A DNA stretch of 64,000 bases from an uncultured Prevotella sp. (GCA_944320355.1 CALUHC010000032.1:62001-126000); one strand, 5' to 3'. Numbered from the stretch's first letter, positions 16,869 through 26,175 are shown. Numbers and translations are program-made. The notes: generated by a model from the letters alone, not told the origin.

Positions 16869-19349
16869 ATGAAAAGATTTGTGATGTTGTGCCTTGTGCT
16901 GACGGCAACTCTGGCAGCGGCGGCACAGGGTTCGGTGAAAGGAAAGGTAATAGACAAGCAGAGCAACGAGGTGCTGCAATTCGTGAACATCAAGGTGAAC
17001 CAGGCCAAGACAGGCAAGATGGTGAAGGGAAGCGTGACCGACGCCGGCGGCGCGTTCAACATAACAGGCCTGGCCTACGGCGACTACGTGCTCGAAGTGT
17101 CGTACATCGGCTACAGGAGCGAGACGCGCAAGTTCACCCTCTCGGCCTCGCACAAGCAGTCGAGCTTCCCGTTCATATACCTCGGCGAGGACAGCCAAAT
17201 GCTCAAGGAGGTGAGAGTTACGGGCCAGCGGTCGCAGATGAAGCTGGAGGTGGACCGCAAGACGTTCACCGTCGACCAGGTGCTGGCGGCGGCCGGAGGC
17301 TCGGCCAGCGACCTGCTGGAGAGCATACCGTCTGTGGAGATTGACACCGACGGCGAGATCTCGCTGCGCGGCAACACGAGCGTGGAGGTCTGGATAAACG
17401 GCAAGGCCAGCGGACTGACCACCGACAACCGCGCCGAGATACTGCAACAGATACCCGCCGAGAGCATAGAGCGCGTGGAGGTGATAGACAACCCCAGCGC
17501 CAAGTACAGCCCCGAAGGCTCGGCCGGCATCATAAACATAGTGCTGAAGCGCGACCGCAAGGCCGGATACTACGGCTCGCTGCGCGCCGGCGCCGACACG
17601 CGGGGCGGCTGGAACACGAGCGGAAACATCAACTACTCAAGCGGAAAGCTCGACGCATTCGCCAACATCGGCTACCGCCGCCGCAAGAGCACGGGCGGGT
17701 CGCTGAGCGAGCAGACGTACACCACGAGCCGCCAGTACCAGAACTACGAGACAGACAGCGAGAACAAGGGCGGCAACCTGTTCGCCCGGGCAGGCCTTAC
17801 GTGGCACGCCACCGCCAAGGACGAGCTGTCACTGACCGGCATGACCATGATAGGCAACCACGACAACCTGAGCCTCACGCCCTATCACTACGGCACCATC
17901 GGCGCGCCGGCGGACACCTACGTCATGTTCCGCCGCAGCGCCACGGGCGGGGATATGCGGATGTATCACGCCGAACTGGACTACACACACAACTTCGGGG
18001 AGAAACACAAGATTGACTTCAACTTCTCTTACGACCGCTGGAAGAGCGACCAGGACAACACCTACCAGGACAGCACCACGTGGAACGACGGCTCGCTGCC
18101 CGCGGAATACAGCTACCAGTACCGCCCCATGTTCGTGAACAGCAACTCGTGGGAGGCAAAGGTGGACTACGAGAACCAGATAACCGACAACCTGAAGGTG
18201 GAGGCGGGCTACGACGGACGCTTCTCGCGCGAGAACACACCGCAGGAGTCGTGGGTCGATGACACATCGTGGCAAGGCCTCAACATGACCGAAGACCGCG
18301 AGTACTACAACCGCTTCATATACAACATGGACGTGCACGCGCTCTACGCCACCGTCAACACCAAGATAGGACCCGTCGGAGTGATGGCCGGACTGCGCGG
18401 CGAGTACTGGCGGGTGAACACGGAGAGCTACGACTACGAGCAGGAACACAACCCCGAGCTGCGCGCCGAGCCGTTCGAGAAAGACTACTTCCAGCTCTTC
18501 CCCAGCCTCTTCCTGAGCTACCACTTCAGCGAGACGGCACAGCTGCAGCTCAACTACACGCGCCGGTTGCGCCGCCCCTGGGGCGGACAGCTGAACAGCT
18601 TCCGCAACACCCGCGACGCCTCGATGATATCATACGGCAACCCCGAGCTTACGCCGGAGTACACCAACTCCTTCTCCCTGAACTTCCTCAAGACCTGGCA
18701 GGACCACACACTGAGCGTGAGCGCGTACTACCGCCCCACCACCGACGTGATACAGCGCGTCACTTACAACCACAACGACACCATATACTCCACAAACGAG
18801 AACGTGGCCAAGAGCCAGAGCGCGGGCATGGAGTTCATCGTCAAGAACAAGCTCTTCCGCATCCTCGACCTCACCACGACCGTCAACGCCTACTACTACA
18901 AGCTCGACGGCTTCAGCTACGTCATAGACAACCAGACCGTCACGGGCGCATCGGACGAGAACTTCTCGTGGGACGCGCGCATATTGGCCAGCCTCATCCT
19001 GCCCTACGACATCTCTTTCCAGGCCACCGGCCGCTACAACTCCCGCCGCGTCATCACCCAAGGCTACCGCGAACCCAACGCAAGCCTCGACCTCGGCGTG
19101 CGCAAGACGTTCCTGAACAAGGCCCTCGCCCTGTCGATAAACTGGCGCGACGTGCTCGGAACGCGCCACTGGAAGAACCACACCAGCAGCGACAGCTTTG
19201 AGAGATACCAGGAAAACTGGCGCGACCCGCGCGTGAACTTCACCCTGACATGGAACTTCGGCAACATGAACGGCGAGAAGAAACGCCCCGACAACGCCAT
19301 CGGCGGAGCCGACGAGCAGGTGGGCGGCTTCGGGGGATATGGGGAATAG
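16869..19349 (+). CDS. TonB-dependent outer-membrane beta-barrel receptor with carboxypeptidase-regulatory N-domain
   Basis: An 826-residue outer-membrane protein. After the signal peptide (MKRFVMLCLVLTATLAAAAQ) comes a CarboxypepD-regulatory-like beta-sandwich (GSVKGKVIDKQSNEVLQFVNIKV, about 22-105), then a plug-like region with VLAAAGGSASDLLESIPSVE and NPSAKYSPEGSAGIINIVLK, and a large barrel ending in NFTLTWNFGN with a glycine-rich tail. This is the 'outer membrane beta-barrel family' pattern, shorter than SusC (about 1,000). No SusD partner adjoins it, so the ligand is unknown. A second ATG nine bases upstream is possible. Confidence 0.88.
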   Translation: MKRFVMLCLVLTATLAAAAQGSVKGKVIDKQSNEVLQFVNIKVNQAKTGKMVKGSVTDAGGAFNITGLAYGDYVLEVSYIGYRSETRKFTLSASHKQSSFPFIYLGEDSQMLKEVRVTGQRSQMKLEVDRKTFTVDQVLAAAGGSASDLLESIPSVEIDTDGEISLRGNTSVEVWINGKASGLTTDNRAEILQQIPAESIERVEVIDNPSAKYSPEGSAGIINIVLKRDRKAGYYGSLRAGADTRGGWNTSGNINYSSGKLDAFANIGYRRRKSTGGSLSEQTYTTSRQYQNYETDSENKGGNLFARAGLTWHATAKDELSLTGMTMIGNHDNLSLTPYHYGTIGAPADTYVMFRRSATGGDMRMYHAELDYTHNFGEKHKIDFNFSYDRWKSDQDNTYQDSTTWNDGSLPAEYSYQYRPMFVNSNSWEAKVDYENQITDNLKVEAGYDGRFSRENTPQESWVDDTSWQGLNMTEDREYYNRFIYNMDVHALYATVNTKIGPVGVMAGLRGEYWRVNTESYDYEQEHNPELRAEPFEKDYFQLFPSLFLSYHFSETAQLQLNYTRRLRRPWGGQLNSFRNTRDASMISYGNPELTPEYTNSFSLNFLKTWQDHTLSVSAYYRPTTDVIQRVTYNHNDTIYSTNENVAKSQSAGMEFIVKNKLFRILDLTTTVNAYYYKLDGFSYVIDNQTVTGASDENFSWDARILASLILPYDISFQATGRYNSRRVITQGYREPNASLDLGVRKTFLNKALALSINWRDVLGTRHWKNHTSSDSFERYQENWRDPRVNFTLTWNFGNMNGEKKRPDNAIGGADEQVGGFGGYGE

Positions 19350-19364
19350 GCGAATTCTTTTACG

Positions 19365-19635
19365 GGAGTTATAAGGAGTTAGCGGAAGTTAGCTCCCTGC
19401 GGGAGCCGGAGTTGGCGGACAAATGTTTTGTAGGATGAGTGGCGAGCAAAAGGGGAACACGTCGGCTTAGTTGGCAATAGGCAAGCCAATGAAATACCGT
19501 TGGCTTTTGTGTGCTGTGATTAAATCCTGCTTCTTCCTTATAATCGCAAGACCATTCTTGTTGCGCCCACGCAACATTTGTCCGCTAACTCCGGCTCCCG
19601 CAGGGAGCTAACTTCCGCTAACTCCTTATAACTCC
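19365..19635. repeat. GGAGTTA-type inverted repeat, 63-bp arms (site 2)
   Basis: Left arm 19365-19427 and right arm 19573-19635 are complementary with one mismatch over 63 bp. Inside each arm sits the short hairpin GCTCCCTGCGGGAGC, which differs in sequence from that at the other sites. The 145-bp centre has no ORF. The element separates the outer-membrane receptor from the HxlR gene. Confidence 0.9.
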
Positions 19636-19674
19636 TAAAACCGACTCCTCCCCAACTTCATTTAACTCTCCGCC

Positions 19675-19706
19675 TTTGGTATATCGGGGAATATTAGTTA
19701 CTTTTG
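19675..19706 (+). promoter_or_regulatory. Promoter of the HxlR regulator
   Basis: TTTG (19675-19678), exactly 20 bp, then TACTTTTG (19699-19706), a full -33/-7 match 26 bp before the start codon. The promoter starts 39 bp after repeat site 2. Confidence 0.75.
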
Positions 19707-19732
19707 TAGCCCGTACAAAACAAAGGCAAGAA

Positions 19733-20116
19733 ATGCAACAGACAAGAGTGAGGGAAGAACTCTTTCCCGACTGCCCCATACGCAACGTGCTGGCCCGCAT
19801 AAGCAGCAAGTGGCCCATGCTGGTGCTCTTCACGCTCGACCGCAGCGGCACCCTGCGCTTCAACGCGCTGCGCCGCGCCATGCCCGACATATCGCAGAAG
19901 ATGCTCACCACCACGCTGCGCACACTCGAGGAGGACGGGCTTGTCAGCCGCCGCGTCTATGCCGAGGTGCCGCCGCGCGTGGAATACGAACTGACGGCGC
20001 GCGCACGCTCCCTGCTCCCCATACTCAGCGAACTGATAGACTGGGCGCACAGCAACATGGCGGCCATAATGCGCGACAGGCAAACCCACGCCGCGGCAGT
20101 GCCGCAGGCGATGTAG
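19733..20116 (+). CDS. HxlR-family winged-helix transcriptional regulator
   Basis: A 127-residue DNA-binding protein. DCPIRNVLARISSKWPMLVLFTL has the family's N-terminal Cys followed by helix 1; RFNALRRAMPDISQKMLTT is the recognition-helix region and LVSRRVYAEVPPRVEYELT the wing. HxlR proteins of the YodB/HypR type sense electrophiles or oxidants through that cysteine; the same may hold here but is inferred. The ATG at 19733 fits the promoter at 19675; an upstream in-frame ATG at 19676 lies inside the promoter. The target is unknown; the upstream receptor is a candidate only by position. Confidence 0.9.
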   Translation: MQQTRVREELFPDCPIRNVLARISSKWPMLVLFTLDRSGTLRFNALRRAMPDISQKMLTTTLRTLEEDGLVSRRVYAEVPPRVEYELTARARSLLPILSELIDWAHSNMAAIMRDRQTHAAAVPQAM

Positions 20117-20159
20117 AGCGCGCCGCCGTCACTGCCGCGCCACGCCATCAAGCCCCAAT

Positions 20160-20197
20160 CCGCCCCGCGCCCTGCACCAGGCAGAGACGCGGGGCGG
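20160..20197. repeat. GC-rich inverted repeat between convergent genes
   Basis: CCGCCCCGCG (20160-20169) and CGCGGGGCGG (20188-20197) form a 10-bp stem between the HxlR gene and the oppositely oriented small-peptide gene. No T-tract follows on either side; it may still act as a shared 3'-end structure. Confidence 0.45.
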
Positions 20198-20204
20198 CAG
20201 GTTG

Positions 20205-20396
20205 TCACTCTCCGGAATCGCCCCACGAATCCCAAATGGAGCCGGGTCCTTTAGACATCACGGGGTCGCTCTCACCGGCATACTCCTTATATATGCCCAT
20301 GCTCTCTGGCTCGCCGCTGGCGGCAAGCAGATGGTTCTCGCACTCTACGGCCACAACGGTTATCGCCGGAGCCACGTATCGATTTTTCTTTTCCAT
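20205..20396 (-). CDS. Small LLAASGE-motif peptide
   Basis: A 63-residue protein: MEKKNRYVAPAITVVAVECE, then NHLLAASGEPES, then an acidic Gly/Ser-rich tail. The layout (basic N-terminus, Tyr-x-x-Pro, alternating Val, then LLAASG) is one I have seen for many short Prevotella and Bacteroides proteins without known function. It lies 32 bp downstream of the secreted protein gene on the same strand. The hydrophobic step followed by Ala-Ala-Ser-Gly suggests leader-peptide-like processing, which is inference only. Confidence 0.65.
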   Translation of the reverse strand: MEKKNRYVAPAITVVAVECENHLLAASGEPESMGIYKEYAGESDPVMSKGPGSIWDSWGDSGE

Positions 20397-20428
20397 TCTC
20401 TTTGCGGTTCTTTTATGTAAAACTCATA

Positions 20429-21559
20429 CTACTTTATCACTACTTTCTTGCCGTCGCGGATGTATATTCCCTTCGACGGATTGGACACCCTGAGGCCCGA
20501 CAGGTCGTAGAGAAGCCCGTCGCCCTTGCCTTCGTCCGCAACGGCGGTGCTGATGCCGGTGGTCTCGCCGCCACCTATCGCCATGCGCACGGCCTTGGCC
20601 GCGCCGCCCGCAGGCATCTGCAGGTAGGCCCTGCCTGCCCCTATGGAGCGCCCGCCCTGCCCTATCATGAAGAAGCCGAGCTGGCCGTCGTGCCGCGTCA
20701 GGATGTAGTTCTGGCTGCCGCCCGACACGCTCGGCACTTCCTCGCCAAACAAGACTGGCCTCAGCAGGTTGCCCTCCGCGCCGCCGTCGGCCTCGGCCAC
20801 GGTGGGCGCACTGTACGATCCGGGCTGCCCGTATACCACCACGCCGGTGGCACCGGGGATGATGTCGCCCACATTCTGCAGCTTCACCTCATCGGCAACG
20901 GCACCCGCAGTGGCGGCATACGCCGTGAGCCCCGTGCCGGAAATATCCACAGGCACGGGCGAAGAGAACGTGGCGCAACCCTCGCTGCCTATCTCCAGCG
21001 ACTTGGCGGAGGTGACAGAGAGAGTCCAAACGGTAGGAGTCTTGCTGTGCGAATTATAGAAAACCAGCGGATTGCTGTCTCCCATGGTGTACATAACGCC
21101 GGAGGTCAGGTTGCCTTGCGGCACGCTGTTGCCCGCGGCATCTTTCAAGTTGCCCGAATAAAGATACAACGCCGGGCGGTCGGAGTTGTTCTCGAAGGTC
21201 ATCACAAAGCTGTCTCCGGCCTGCAATCCGCACAGAGCATAATATCTGTACTTGCCATAGAACGACAGCCCTTTGTTATTGCCGGGATTGAAATCGCCGT
21301 CGGCAGCCCATCGATAGTTTAGCTGATGGCCGCAAAAGATGTCTGTGAGATAAGAGAACTCCACGCCGTCAAGTCCGTCGATGGTGAACGTCTCCGCACT
21401 GCGCACGCTCCCATCGAATGTAGCTCCGCTCTCTTTCGCCCACGTCTGATAGTCATAGCACTCTTTCAGCCCTTCGTCGGCAAGAACCGATATGGGGAGG
21501 CCCAAAAGTGCAAACGCCAGCAGTGCCGGCACAAATTTGCTTAGTCTGTTTTTTGTCAT
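20429..21559 (-). CDS. Secreted protein with Prevotella-type C-terminal GKKVVIK tail
   Basis: A 376-residue protein with a signal peptide (MTKNRLSKFVPALLAFALLG then ISVLADEG). The middle is rich in beta-strand and Gly/Ser. The end, LYDLSGLRVSNPSKGIYIRD then GKKVVIK, is the recurring C-terminal tail of exported Prevotella and Bacteroides proteins, thought to be a sorting or surface signal. No catalytic motif is recognised, so no activity is assigned. It heads a two-gene unit with the small LLAASGE peptide. A TACCTTTG -7 box on the same strand at 21887-21894 is far upstream and uncertain. Confidence 0.75.
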   Translation of the reverse strand: MTKNRLSKFVPALLAFALLGLPISVLADEGLKECYDYQTWAKESGATFDGSVRSAETFTIDGLDGVEFSYLTDIFCGHQLNYRWAADGDFNPGNNKGLSFYGKYRYYALCGLQAGDSFVMTFENNSDRPALYLYSGNLKDAAGNSVPQGNLTSGVMYTMGDSNPLVFYNSHSKTPTVWTLSVTSAKSLEIGSEGCATFSSPVPVDISGTGLTAYAATAGAVADEVKLQNVGDIIPGATGVVVYGQPGSYSAPTVAEADGGAEGNLLRPVLFGEEVPSVSGGSQNYILTRHDGQLGFFMIGQGGRSIGAGRAYLQMPAGGAAKAVRMAIGGGETTGISTAVADEGKGDGLLYDLSGLRVSNPSKGIYIRDGKKVVIK

Positions 21560-22015
21560 AATACTTATTTATATTTGGGTTTAATAGTTTGGCATTTTGG
21601 TTCTTTCCGTCTTTGCGGGCTTTCTGCGGCAGGTTGCGCCCGCCGGCCGCGCTTTCAGGAAGTGGAAACAGGGCAGCGGCAATCACTGCGCCGCCCCGCC
21701 TGCTGTCATTAACTTTTTATCTACTAACCAATTACTACACATTAACAAAGCATAGCTTGCTATATATACCAATAACCTTACCTAATATTCAAGTCTGTCC
21801 GGCACGCCGTTCCGCCCTCGCGGCCGTGCCCCTGCGCCTTCCTGTCCGTCCGGCCGTCACCGGATGCCGCGTCGGCGTGTCTCCGGCAAAGGTATGCAAA
21901 ACAATGCGGGGCCGCCTTACGGAATCATACGGATTGTTATAAACTTGTCCGACTGCCGCCTGCTTCCGGCGAAAAGGCGCTGCTGCCGCCGCCCATCGCG
22001 GCGCAGGCCGCAGGC
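21560..22015. other. Gene-free interval between secreted protein and esterase genes
   Basis: The part nearest the secreted protein gene is A/T-rich (21715-21790); the remainder is C-rich and low in complexity. A minus-strand TACCTTTG at 21887-21894 is the only promoter-like sequence. No repeat of the two large families is present and no gene is supported. Confidence 0.5.
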
Positions 22016-22819
22016 TCAGAAGCTGCGCAGCCAGGCCTCAAGCTCGTCCATTATCTGGCGGCGGAAGGTGATTTGCTTGCTCAGCCCCCATCCGTGACCG
22101 CCGTCGGGGTAGACGTGCAGCGAGGCGGGAACGCCGTGCCCTATCAGCGCGAGATAGTAGTTGATGGAGTTCTGCGGCGGCACCTTCACGTCGTTCGCGT
22201 TGGCCCCGATGAAGGCACGCGGCGAAGTGGAGTCCACGTTCAGCTCGTTGCTGTAGCGGCGCACGTCGGCAGGCGAGGCGCCGCGCCCTATCAGGTTCTC
22301 GCGCGAGGGCAGGTGGGTGTAGGCGGAGTCCATGGTCACCACGGGATAGAACAGGCACTGGAAGTCGGGGCGCGCGTCGCCACGCGAGTTGGTGGCCACG
22401 TATGAGGCCAGATGGCCGCCTGCCGAGAATCCGAATATGCCCACCTCGCCAGGCTTTATGCCCCACTCGGCGGCTCGGCGCCTCACCGTGCGCAAGGCCT
22501 CCTCCACATCGCCGACGGGCAGGGCGGGGTTGCCCGCAGGCAGGGTGTAGTCCACCACTATGGCGGCATAGCCCAACCCGTTGAGGTAGGGCATCCACGC
22601 AAAGCCCTCGCTCACCATCTCCTTGTAACCGTAACGCCCGCCGGGGCAGAGCACCACGGCGCGACCCGTATTGACACTGTCGGCGGGCAGCGACACATAC
22701 ATACGCCCCCTGCCGGGGCCGAGCGCTACCTCCTGCCCCGCCGTCTTCACCGTCTTTCCTTCCAAGCCCATGGCCGCCAGCAGCGCGGCGGCCAGAAGCG
22801 CAAGTCCTATATGCCTCAT
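22016..22819 (-). CDS. Exported alpha/beta hydrolase (acetyl esterase-like)
   Basis: A 267-residue protein with a signal peptide (MRHIGLALLAAALLAAMG). The nucleophile elbow is GFSAGGH (Ser132); the oxyanion region is VVLCPGGRYGY, and PDGGHGWG supplies the catalytic His; Asp lies in GANANDVKVPP. This is the BD-FAE/XynB-like esterase group that removes acetyl groups from xylan or xylo-oligosaccharides in the periplasm. Substrate is inferred from family only, as no glycosidase adjoins it. The frame is open to 23044, but ATG at 22819 gives the signal peptide and lies 21 bp after a TAACTTTG -7 box. Confidence 0.85.
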   Translation of the reverse strand: MRHIGLALLAAALLAAMGLEGKTVKTAGQEVALGPGRGRMYVSLPADSVNTGRAVVLCPGGRYGYKEMVSEGFAWMPYLNGLGYAAIVVDYTLPAGNPALPVGDVEEALRTVRRRAAEWGIKPGEVGIFGFSAGGHLASYVATNSRGDARPDFQCLFYPVVTMDSAYTHLPSRENLIGRGASPADVRRYSNELNVDSTSPRAFIGANANDVKVPPQNSINYYLALIGHGVPASLHVYPDGGHGWGLSKQITFRRQIMDELEAWLRSF

Positions 22820-22840
22820 GGTTGCTGTCGTTTTTGCCTG

Positions 22841-22848
22841 CAAAGTTA
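22841..22848 (-). promoter_or_regulatory. -7 box of the esterase gene
   Basis: TAACTTTG on the minus strand, with TTTG at 22874-22877 (25 bp away, longer than the usual 19-20). Confidence 0.45.
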
Positions 22849-23117
22849 AGCCACAGGGAGCAGCGGGGGTGTTCAAAATCGTACTGATTAGTACAAAAAA
22901 CGTACAAGACCAACGCACATCCGCAAACATTCCTCCCATCACTCTTGGCATCCGGGCGCCCTCAGCCCTGCCCCTCCGCGCATAACAAGACGGCAAGCCG
23001 CCCATCGTCTGAATGCACTCTGCGCAGCCCTTTTGCCCTTTCAAGCCTTAACATATATATGTTAAAGACCGCGACGGGGAGCGTCCCGCATAACCATCTG
23101 TATGTCAACGTGTTGCA

Positions 23118-23218
23118 AGACGTGCCGTTTCACGCCGCGAAATGTGCCGTTTTGCGCTCCAAAACGTGCCGTTTCGCAATGCAAGACGTGCCATTTCGCA
23201 ACATGAAACGGCACGTCC
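23118..23218. repeat. 22-bp-period palindrome array D (5 units)
   Basis: Units at 23118, 23140, 23162, 23184 and 23206, in exact register; the one at 23162 is perfect (AAACGTGCCGTTT) and the others carry one or two changes. To the left is the palindrome AACATATATATGTT (about 23049-23064); to the right TAGTTGCATATTTGCAAGCA (23247 onward) followed by AGGAGGCAGGAG. The same left and right modules frame array F in opposite orientation. Confidence 0.88.
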
Positions 23219-23413
23219 CCGAAAGCGATGCGGAAATGGCCGCCTGTAGTTGCATATTTGCAAGCAGAGCAAGGAGGCAGGAGACAGGAGGCTGGAGTGC
23301 AGCCAATGGCCATTGCGCATGAACACAACAGCCCGCCCACAGGGCTTTCTATATTTTAGAAGTTGCTCTGATTTTATCAAAACAGCTTCTTGATCTTTAA
23401 CTTTTAACTTAAA

Positions 23414-23484
23414 CCCCAATCGGTCATTAGACCGCCGGATGCTCATTCTTTGTCTGTGTTCGGCTTTCCAATGACCGATTGGGG
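23414..23484. repeat. Inverted repeat CCCCAATCGGTCATT (15-bp arms)
   Basis: CCCCAATCGGTCATT (23414-23428) and its exact complement (23470-23484) bound a 71-bp element, TAGACCGCC being just inside the left arm. A related, longer element is at 44541-44735. Confidence 0.8.
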
Positions 23485-23485
23485 C

Positions 23486-23521
23486 TAAAAACGGGAGGCC
23501 ATATCACTATGGTCTCCCGTC
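23486..23521 (-). terminator. Terminator of the glnN transcript
   Basis: On the minus strand ACGGGAGACCATA-GTGA-TATGGCCTCCCGT is followed by TTTTAG; the stem has one G-T pair. It lies about 130 nt after the glnN stop codon. Confidence 0.75.
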
Positions 23522-23649
23522 ACAAACTTCAAACAACCAAAAAAGAAATAGATTGCTTGCGGACAGCCGCCGCGCCTCCACGGACAGGCCGCGGCTGGCG
23601 GCCGGCTGCCATTATCATCAATCGGAAACTAATGCCCATGCGGGCATCT

Positions 23650-25839
23650 CTACCTAATGAACAACAGTTCGCGGTATTTCGGCAGCGTCCAGAGGTCGTC
23701 CTCCACAAGCAGTTCGAGCTTGTCTATCTGGTAGCGTATGGCCTCCATCTTGGGCGCCACGGTATCGTGGTAGGCCACGGCCTTCTCGCGCACGTCCTCA
23801 ATCTTGTTGGCCACCTTGCGCGCATTGACCAGTTCGTCCACTCCCCGCTCTATTATCTGCGTGCGCTCTGCTATCTCCTCTATCAGCTTCACGTTGCGCA
23901 CGGACAGGCTGTCGGCCTTGTCGGCGGTGAACACGCCGCGCATATTGGCCACGTTCTTGAGCAGCTGGCTCTGGTAGTGGGTGGCCACGGGGATGATGTG
24001 GTTCATGGACAGGTCGCCCATCACGCGCGCCTCGATCTGTATCTTCTTGGTGTAGGTCTCCCACTTCACCTCGTTGCGCGCCTCAAGCTCCTTCTTTGTC
24101 ATCACGCCGAGCGTCTCGAACATCTCTATGCTCGACTGGTCGAGGTAGCGGTCGAAGATGACCGGGCAGCTGCTCTCGGTGTCGAGGCCGCGGCGGGCAG
24201 CCTCCTCCACCCACTCATCTGAGTATCCGTTGCCGTCAAAGCGTATTGGCTTGCAGGTCTTTATGTCCTGGCGCACCACGTCGATGATGGCGCTCGTCTG
24301 GTCTTCGCCTGCGGCAATCAGCTCGTCAACGCGCCTCTTGAAGTCTATGAGAGCCTCGGCCACGGCCGAGTTGAGCGCAATCATCGCGCTGGCGCAGTTG
24401 GCTTCGGAGCCCACGGCGCGGAACTCGAAGCGGTTGCCCGTGAAGGCGAAGGGGCTGGTTCGGTTGCGGTCGGTGTTGTCGATGAGCAGCTCGGGTATCT
24501 CGGGAATGTCGAGCTTCATGCCCTGCTTGCCCGCCATGGCGAACAGGTCATCCTTGTCGGAGTGCTCTATGTGGTCGAGCAGCTCGCTGAGCTGCGTGCC
24601 GAGGAACGACGAGATGATGGCTGGCGGTGCCTCGTTGGCGCCCAGGCGGTGGGCGTTGCCCGCGCTCATGATGCTCGCCTTGATGAGTCCGTTGTGCCTG
24701 TACACGCCCATGAGCGTCTCCACTATGAAGGTGACAAAGCGCAGGTTGTCCATCGGCGTCTTGCCGGGGGCGTGAAGCAGCACGCCGGTGTCTGTCGACA
24801 GGCTCCAGTTGTTGTGCTTGCCCGAGCCGTTGATGCCGGCGAATGGCTTCTCGTGCAGCAGCACACGGAAGCCGTGCTTGCGCGCCACCTTGCGCATGAG
24901 CGCCATCAGGAGCATGTTGTGGTCGACGGCGAGGTTGGTCTCTTCGAATATCGGAGCCACCTCAAACTGGTTTGGCGCCACCTCGTTGTGGCGCGTCTTG
25001 CAGGGTATGCCCAGCTCCAGCGCCTGTATCTCGAGGTCTTTCATGAAGGCCTGCACGCGGTCCGGTATTGCGCCGAAGTAGTGGTCCTCCATCTGTTGGT
25101 TCTTTGCCGAGTCGTGACCCATGAGGGTTCGGCCCGTGAGCAGCAGGTCGGGGCGAGCCGAGTAGAGCCCCTCGTCTACGAGGAAGTACTCCTGCTCCCA
25201 GCCAAGGTTGCTCTGCACCTTCTTCACGTCGGGGTAGAAGTAGCGGCAAACGTCGGTGGCGGCGCTGCTCACGGCGCGGAGCGTGCGCAGCAGCGGGGCC
25301 TTGTAGTCGAGCGCTTCGCCCGTGTAAGATATGAAAATCGTGGGGATGCACAGCGTGTCGTCTATGATGAAGACTGGCGAGGTGGGGTCCCAGGCGGAGT
25401 ATCCGCGCGCCTCGAACGTGTTGCGTATGCCCCCGCTGGGGAACGAGCTGGCGTCGGGCTCCTGCTGCACGAGCAGCTTGCCGCTGAACTCCTCGACCAT
25501 CCCGCCCTTGAAGTCGTGCTCAATGAACGAGTCGTGCTTCTCGGCCGTGCCTTCGGTCAGCGGCTGGAACCAGTGCGTATAGTGCGTCACGCCCATCTCC
25601 GTGGCCCACTGCTTGATGCCGGCGGCCACCGCGTCGGCTATCGAGCGGTCGAGCCTTGCGCCGTTGTCTATCACGTCCACGAGTTTCTCGTAAACATCCT
25701 TGGACAGGTACTTGTACATCTTCTCGCGGTTGAACACGTACTTTCCGAAGTACTCATAGGGGCGTTCAGCCGGCGCTTTCACTTCCAGAGGCTTCTTCTT
25801 GAACGCCTCTGCCACAACTTGGAATCGTAAGTTGGTCAT
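23650..25839 (-). CDS. glnN: Glutamine synthetase type III
   Basis: A 729-residue GSIII, the long form found in Bacteroidetes and cyanobacteria. It joins ammonia to glutamate using ATP in the cytosol. NTFEARGYSAWDPTSPVFI is the GSIII N-terminal signature; EVAPNQFEVAPIFEETN and PFAGINGSGKHNNWSLSTDTG carry metal- and glutamate-binding residues, and NRTSPFAFTGNRFEFRAVGS the ATP-side loop. It is the last gene of the dapF-dapL-porin-glnN run, but repeat site 3 sits in the 336-bp gap before it. Surrounded by PII, Amt, and asparagine synthetase, it is clearly part of a nitrogen-assimilation block. Confidence 0.97.
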   Translation of the reverse strand: MTNLRFQVVAEAFKKKPLEVKAPAERPYEYFGKYVFNREKMYKYLSKDVYEKLVDVIDNGARLDRSIADAVAAGIKQWATEMGVTHYTHWFQPLTEGTAEKHDSFIEHDFKGGMVEEFSGKLLVQQEPDASSFPSGGIRNTFEARGYSAWDPTSPVFIIDDTLCIPTIFISYTGEALDYKAPLLRTLRAVSSAATDVCRYFYPDVKKVQSNLGWEQEYFLVDEGLYSARPDLLLTGRTLMGHDSAKNQQMEDHYFGAIPDRVQAFMKDLEIQALELGIPCKTRHNEVAPNQFEVAPIFEETNLAVDHNMLLMALMRKVARKHGFRVLLHEKPFAGINGSGKHNNWSLSTDTGVLLHAPGKTPMDNLRFVTFIVETLMGVYRHNGLIKASIMSAGNAHRLGANEAPPAIISSFLGTQLSELLDHIEHSDKDDLFAMAGKQGMKLDIPEIPELLIDNTDRNRTSPFAFTGNRFEFRAVGSEANCASAMIALNSAVAEALIDFKRRVDELIAAGEDQTSAIIDVVRQDIKTCKPIRFDGNGYSDEWVEEAARRGLDTESSCPVIFDRYLDQSSIEMFETLGVMTKKELEARNEVKWETYTKKIQIEARVMGDLSMNHIIPVATHYQSQLLKNVANMRGVFTADKADSLSVRNVKLIEEIAERTQIIERGVDELVNARKVANKIEDVREKAVAYHDTVAPKMEAIRYQIDKLELLVEDDLWTLPKYRELLFIR

Positions 25840-25874
25840 TGCTTTTATGGTTTTGATGGTTTGTTTTCTTTTTA

Positions 25875-26135
25875 GGAGTTAAAGAAGTTAACGGAAGTTA
25901 TCGCTCCGTTTCACTCCGCTTGGAAGTTAACGGACAAATGCTTTGCTTCTGTTTCCTTTTGGACTTGCGTTCCGTTTCATCTTTGGAGTTAAAGAAGTTA
26001 ACGGGAGTTATCGCTCCACTTCGTTCCGCTTGGAAGTTAACGGGCGAATGTCTTGTCATTGATTTTTAAGCTATTGCCCGTTAACTACGGACGGTCGATA
26101 GACCGTCTAACTTCCGTCAACTCCTTATTAACTCC
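25875..26135. repeat. GGAGTTA-type element with duplicated left arm and swapped hairpin (site 3)
   Basis: Two direct copies of a 66-bp left arm (25875-25940 and 25985-26050) share GGAGTTAAAGAAGTTAACGG then TATCGCTCC and GGAAGTTAACGG. The right arm (26073-26135) matches the GTTA parts in inverse but carries a different internal hairpin, ACGGTCGATAGACCGT (26091-26106), where the left arms have the TCGCTCC/CCGCTT type. It separates glnN from the porin gene. No ORF. Confidence 0.85.
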
Positions 26136-26175
26136 ATTTTGACTCACCCCTTGGAGAGGGCTTCCCTTCCACTCC

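Noticed and set aside
24562..25830. 422-residue ORF opposite glnN, and the 450-residue one opposite ndh (61172-62524)
   Set aside because: Both are antisense to strongly conserved enzymes and are open only because of GC-rich codon bias; the translations show no family motif.
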